16,134 nt of DNA from Collinsella sp. (GTDB lineage Bacteria > Actinomycetota > Coriobacteriia > Coriobacteriales > Coriobacteriaceae): assembly GCA_031295725.1 (NCBI GenBank), contig JAUMNV010000040.1, positions 1-16,134 of the forward strand, read 5' to 3'. Of the stretch, positions 14,401-16,134 are shown piece after piece. How positions within the stretch are numbered: the first letter of the stretch is position 1; each line of letters begins with the position of its first letter. The notes beneath the pieces were generated by a model. The model did not search any database and was not told the origin of the DNA. It worked only from the letters and a program-made list of their open reading frames with translations. The position numbers and the translations under genes are program-made.

Positions 14401-15230
14401 CCCTGGGTGAGCTTAACGCTGCTCGCGCCAACCGAGGAAGACGCACCGTCGACGAACAGCTGCCAGAAGGCATAAGTCGTCGGATCGAAGGCAAGCGTAC
14501 GGCCATCGCTCGGGGATGTGATGCTTTTGAGGTAGAAACCGTATGCCGTGTTCGGATCGTAGTCTGCCTTGAAGCCCGTCTTCTGCTGCAGCTTAACGAA
14601 GGCATCCGCAACCGTCGCGCCCTCGTCGAGCTTGAGCTGCGTGGGTGCCACCCAGGTCTGAGCCTTACCGTCGGCATCGGTGCCGATAATCGAGAACGAG
14701 ACCTCGACCTGCTTCTTGGCGACATCGCCGGTTTCTGTCGGGTTCTCTGTCTGGACGGCAGTCGCGGCGGCAGATCCTGCTTGGCCAGCGGATGCCGTCG
14801 AAGACTGCTCGCTCGTAGCAGGGCTCTCCCCCGTCGCCGAGCCTTCGTCGCCAGTTGCTGCCTCTGTTGTGGCGGCACTAGCTGCAGGCGCGCCCTCGGA
14901 ATCCGAGACCTCGGTGCCGCTCTGCTCGGCGGTACCGCCCGCAAGCGCTGCGTCCTCGCCCGGCGTCGCAGCCTGAGCCACAGCCTCGGCAATGCCCTCG
15001 GCGCCCTCGGCCCACAGTTGAGCCGGCGTGGTGCCAAAGGCCATCGCGAAGGCCAGGAATGCCACCAGGCCGCGCTTGGCTACACCGCGTGCAATCGCGC
15101 CACGACGATGCAACGAGGCGCGCTCACGCTCGTCCTCAAACATATCCATTTGTCCCCCATTGTCTGCACTTGGAGCGTTGCCTTGAAGCTGCCCCACGTC
15201 ATCGCGCATGTTGCGCTCGAGTTCCCCCAT
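11433..15230 (-). CDS. Large surface protein: four DUF4430 domains, PQQ-like beta-propeller, InlB-type repeat
   Basis: A 1265-residue secreted protein. Order: a long N-terminal leader with a signal peptide (positive RR/KR, hydrophobic core 54-67, likely cleavage after AQLWA near 74); an Ala/Thr/Glu-rich linker (75-172); four DUF4430 units (about 174-286, 298-400, 412-516, 527-636); a PQQ-like beta-propeller (about 685-1057) with blade motifs such as VYIATENELIKID and LKCIDKATGDVVS; a Listeria-Bacteroides (InlB B) repeat (1060-1127, ending LTLYAKW); a Gly/Ser/Thr then Lys/Asp/Ser-rich wall-spanning stretch (1130-1232); and a C-terminal membrane helix (1239-1261) with KRR. No LPxTG is present; EQETG (1233-1237) sits in its place. 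A GGAGGGAGG ribosome site supports ATG 15230, although internal ATGs are possible. The gene follows a cobalamin-type riboswitch. A role in capturing corrinoids at the surface fits both riboswitch and fold, but is not shown by the sequence. Confidence 0.85.
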   Translation of the reverse strand: MGELERNMRDDVGQLQGNAPSADNGGQMDMFEDERERASLHRRGAIARGVAKRGLVAFLAFAMAFGTTPAQLWAEGAEGIAEAVAQAATPGEDAALAGGTAEQSGTEVSDSEGAPAASAATTEAATGDEGSATGESPATSEQSSTASAGQAGSAAATAVQTENPTETGDVAKKQVEVSFSIIGTDADGKAQTWVAPTQLKLDEGATVADAFVKLQQKTGFKADYDPNTAYGFYLKSITSPSDGRTLAFDPTTYAFWQLFVDGASSSVGASSVKLTQGQKVEFAYTAGSASPVVKDQVAANVTVIGRDAQGKTQTWVDNAQYVVTSGSSALDLTKVALEANDIDAVAAGSFILSLKYNGVELGTPQDYSTYWQLFINGKSSDYTADNVTIHAGDTVTWFYGGWGDQLPSDSVHASVQVLGKDKDGKQQVWASTGQTSLKAGSTAKDLLEQTGLKLDASESSWGWFLNGIYSPFDGKSYGWDAATNSYWRFYVNGKFADVGAGAYELHEGDAVTFMYGADADALPGQVLGSVDVIGPDVNGNNARWGSASNVSLPEGSTAQNLIETVLKAKGVTYNGSQSGEYWFLNSITSPFDHKPYGWDAATNKYWHLYINGEPSLLCANQITLKSGDKVTLAYTTDNSPMPDPDKIVVDPSATTPDWDAEWAGYGNSGNGSTVTDAKTPAQAAGLKWAFDWKAESGQQYANCSEPVIANGFVYIATENELIKIDSSTGKKVASAPLASKVSYTSRPIYTNGLIIVPLNGGAVQAITADKLICKWLTPGLTDLTQSSCTVVSDGEYVYVGTADGKKYVNGSFTRIKITTGEVSWQNIDAAEGYYWTGAALTDKYAIVPTSAGTLKCIDKATGDVVSTMKLGTLANADCVADPSNGSTFYQMTHDGKLHVISLSAKGVLSEQKTVDLGLTNNMSAPAMSGDNLIVGGQTATGSALVLYNLKTGKTTMVTAADGKELPAGFNGIAATPLVSVQGGKTYVYFTVNSADSKDYVSYSAGGGVYRYTLGDAEATQIYDAAGHYQYCDSPVIADASGNLYYINDSGTLFKLGAVESWTVAFNSNGGSACDTKFVATADGKLVKPADPTRDGYTFGGWYTDEACTRAYDFATPVTADLTLYAKWTKNAVNPGGNGGAGSNGGGGSGTGTGSGTGAGTGTGSGSGSKGGAVAPGHKPTTKTTVSTKAETKENKSDKKDEKKSDKKDNKSDKKSDTGAASTTTAKKSSSASEQETGTNPLAIVGVAAGVIGLAIVGVFVFTKRR
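11583..11798 (-). repeat. Low-complexity coding repeats (Gly-Thr/Ser and Lys-Ser-Asp)
   Basis: Positions 11798-11727 encode alternating Gly with Ser or Thr, and 11651-11583 encode repeated SDKK-type tetrads. Both make a probably unstructured stalk just before the C-terminal membrane helix of the large DUF4430 protein. Such tracts are prone to length change by slippage. Confidence 0.6.
13323..14711 (-). repeat. Four tandem DUF4430 coding units
   Basis: Units lie at about 14711-14373, 14339-14031, 13997-13683 and 13652-13323. Each encodes a strand with Q(T/V)W or RW, an EGATVADA-type turn, a (F/W)(F/Y)LxxIxSPxDG loop, a YW-x-(L/F)-(Y/F)-(I/V)NG strand and a final GDxVTxxY strand. Units 3 and 4 are closest, sharing YGWDAATN and a 19-base identical DNA stretch (13796-13778 and 13439-13421). 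Unit 2 lacks the SPxDG loop. Confidence 0.75.
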
Positions 15231-15291
15231 CGGGGTCCCCCTCCCTCCAGAGCCCTATGCACACCGGCGGCATACGCCGCAGCCGCATGCA

Positions 15292-15464
15292 AGATGGGAG
15301 GCGATCCGACTTAACCTTAACGGCTCAGGCGCGCCGTCCGATCTGCGACGCGAACATCCCGAGCCAAGAGGAATTACGGTTACTGGTACAGCCGGGGACT
15401 TGCACCCCGATTCTCCCAAACGCGCAGGAAAACCGCGCATTCGTGCGTCTCCGCACCACCATCT
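15292..15464 (-). ncRNA. Cobalamin (B12) riboswitch ahead of the DUF4430 operon
   Basis: Read on the minus strand, the 5' closing arm AGATGG (15464-15459) pairs with CCATCT (15297-15292). The conserved cobalamin core is present: GGGAGAAT, then a P5 stem CGGGG/CCCCG around the loop TGCAAGT (15417-15394), followed by GGCTGTACCAGTAACCGTAA (15393-15374). The last is the B12-box-like segment, equivalent to the GC-G-CC-G-AC-GTAA consensus. A GGCTC/GAGCC-closed variable arm follows, and then AAGTCGGATCGCC (15312-15300), equivalent to the conserved 3' AAG-C-GGA-CC element. The span (173 bases) is in the range of this class. It lies in the leader of the 1265-residue DUF4430 protein, about 60 bases before the ATG. 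No U-run follows, so control is probably at translation. Ligand subtype (adenosyl or methyl) cannot be told. Confidence 0.85.
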
Positions 15465-15474
15465 AGGCCATCGA

Positions 15475-15502
15475 TTAATACCGTCAATATGCTATCACGC
15501 AA
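15475..15502 (-). promoter_or_regulatory. Candidate promoter of the riboswitch-DUF4430 operon
   Basis: On the minus strand TTGCGT (15502-15497), a 16-base spacer and TATTAA (15480-15475) would start transcription near 15468, a few bases before the first riboswitch stem. Its -35 overlaps the U-run of the upstream terminator. An alternative, TTGACG with TAGATG, would start inside the riboswitch and is less likely. Confidence 0.4.
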
Positions 15503-15528
15503 AAGGGCCTCGCACGCAGGCGAAGCCC
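15501..15528 (-). terminator. Rho-independent terminator of the UbiB-family gene
   Basis: On the minus strand GGGCTTCGC (15528-15520) pairs with GCGAGGCCC (15513-15505), with one G-U pair and a six-base loop, followed by TTTTGCG. It separates the UbiB-family gene from the DUF4430 operon, showing that the latter needs its own promoter. Confidence 0.8.
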
Positions 15529-15579
15529 ATGGTAAAAGCTATTGTTTGCGATAGGAAAATGCGGTGACGGTCGCAGCCT

Positions 15580-16134
15580 CTAGTGCTTGCCGCCGTGGCT
15601 GTTGAGCCAGATATTGCGGCCCAGCATAAGCGCCAGCACCAGCGCGCTCACGTAGCCCATAAAGCCAATGACCGGGATACCGAACACAACCGGCTCGATG
15701 CGCGCGTAGTACACCACCGACGAACCGATAAACAGGCCGGCAATCACAATTGCCATCGACATGCGGTCGATAATTCCGCCCAGCTGTCGCAGCGCCTTAT
15801 CGCTGCTCATGATCTGCGTGTTCACCTTAAGCTGGCCGCGCGTGAGCATACGCGAAGCCAAGCCCAGATACTCGGCCGCCTCGAGCGAGCCCTTCGCCGC
15901 GCGATAACTGCTCGCTGCAAAGTCGCGGCTCATCTCGCGCATGCGGGCGTAGGTGCTCTTCTCGTTTTTGATGTGCGTCTGGATGATCTGGATCATGTTG
16001 ACGTTGGGCATGTACTCGGTCAACAGGCCCTCGAGCGTCACCATACCGCGGGCGAACATCGTCACCACGCTCGGCAGCTCAACGTCATTTTTGCGCGCGA
16101 GGTTTAACAGCGAAGTCAAAAACTCGCCGATATC
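15580..16134 (-). CDS. ABC1/UbiB (AarF) family kinase-like protein, C-terminal part
   Basis: The final 184 residues of a protein whose frame is still open at the right edge. The visible part resembles the C-terminal region of ABC1/UbiB atypical-kinase proteins: a helical segment with LARKNDVELPSVVTMFARG and LEGLLTEYMPNVN, an amphipathic helix stretch, then two membrane helices (about 125-143 and 150-172) at the end. The kinase core with its nucleotide-binding motifs would lie outside the window, so the family call rests on the C-terminal pattern. Members act on isoprenoid-lipid metabolism in other organisms; the role in an anaerobic Gram-positive is unknown. A terminator follows the TAG stop. 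The in-frame TTG at 16119 is not the true start. Confidence 0.75.
   Translation of the reverse strand, partial: DIGEFLTSLLNLARKNDVELPSVVTMFARGMVTLEGLLTEYMPNVNMIQIIQTHIKNEKSTYARMREMSRDFAASSYRAAKGSLEAAEYLGLASRMLTRGQLKVNTQIMSSDKALRQLGGIIDRMSMAIVIAGLFIGSSVVYYARIEPVVFGIPVIGFMGYVSALVLALMLGRNIWLNSHGGKH

Noticed and set aside
15178..15230. CCCC-GAT-GGGG hairpin around the start codon of the large DUF4430 gene
   Set aside because: Four pairs with a three-base loop; it could arise by chance and the riboswitch offers a better control element.
13410..15314. A 634-codon and other plus-strand frames opposite the large DUF4430 gene
   Set aside because: They run antisense to a protein with signal peptide, repeats and propeller, cover the riboswitch on the wrong strand, and show Arg/Gly/Leu-rich composition typical of shadows.
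1..16134. CRISPR arrays, insertion sequences, tRNA or rRNA genes, prophage attachment sites
   Set aside because: Looked for; I see no evenly spaced direct repeats, transposase motifs, terminal repeats or tRNA-like cloverleafs.

Overview
The window is about 16 kb of GC-rich bacterial chromosome (coding third positions strongly G/C). It has the gene style of a Gram-positive, anaerobic gut actinobacterium of the class Coriobacteriia, most likely Collinsella or a close relative. That assignment is inference from the gene set (class III fructose-bisphosphatase, DegV, tandem GtrA proteins, DUF4430 surface proteins, a MetRS-like class I synthetase) and from composition. No rRNA or other decisive marker is present.

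Layout. Positions 1-1140 (minus) hold a small operon: a DUF3267-type membrane zincin followed by queH (epoxyqueuosine reductase), which runs off the left edge. Divergent from it, 1273-4567 (plus) carries a MetRS-like synthetase and an RsmB/RsmF-type rRNA m5C methyltransferase, both translation genes. A 56-residue membrane microprotein (4592-4762, minus) was found by reading the gap. At 4954-6045 (plus) is a TIM-barrel protein of unknown function, closed by a terminator and facing a DegV fatty-acid-binding protein (6127-7017, minus). The roughly 320 bp between degV and the class III fbp (7338-9254, plus) is rich in inverted repeats. Two GtrA-family membrane proteins follow (9333-9728 and 9948-10355), each preceded by an unusual inverted-repeat structure. 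The right part (10455-15480, minus) is one transcription unit. The right edge (15580-16134, minus) is the C-terminal end of an ABC1/UbiB-family kinase-like protein.

The most interesting part is that unit at 10455-15480. A promoter and a cobalamin-type riboswitch (about 15292-15464) lie ahead of a 1265-residue secreted, membrane-anchored protein. That protein has four DUF4430 (transcobalamin C-terminal-like) domains, a PQQ-like beta-propeller and an InlB-type repeat. It is translationally coupled to a second membrane-tethered DUF4430 protein, and a strong terminator ends the unit. The riboswitch was recognised from its conserved core, and it makes sense of the domain content. Together these suggest a cell-surface corrinoid-capture system of a Gram-positive gut bacterium, in which an intrinsic-factor-like fold is joined to a beta-propeller. 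The riboswitch and the domains are read from the sequence; the corrinoid-capture role is inference.
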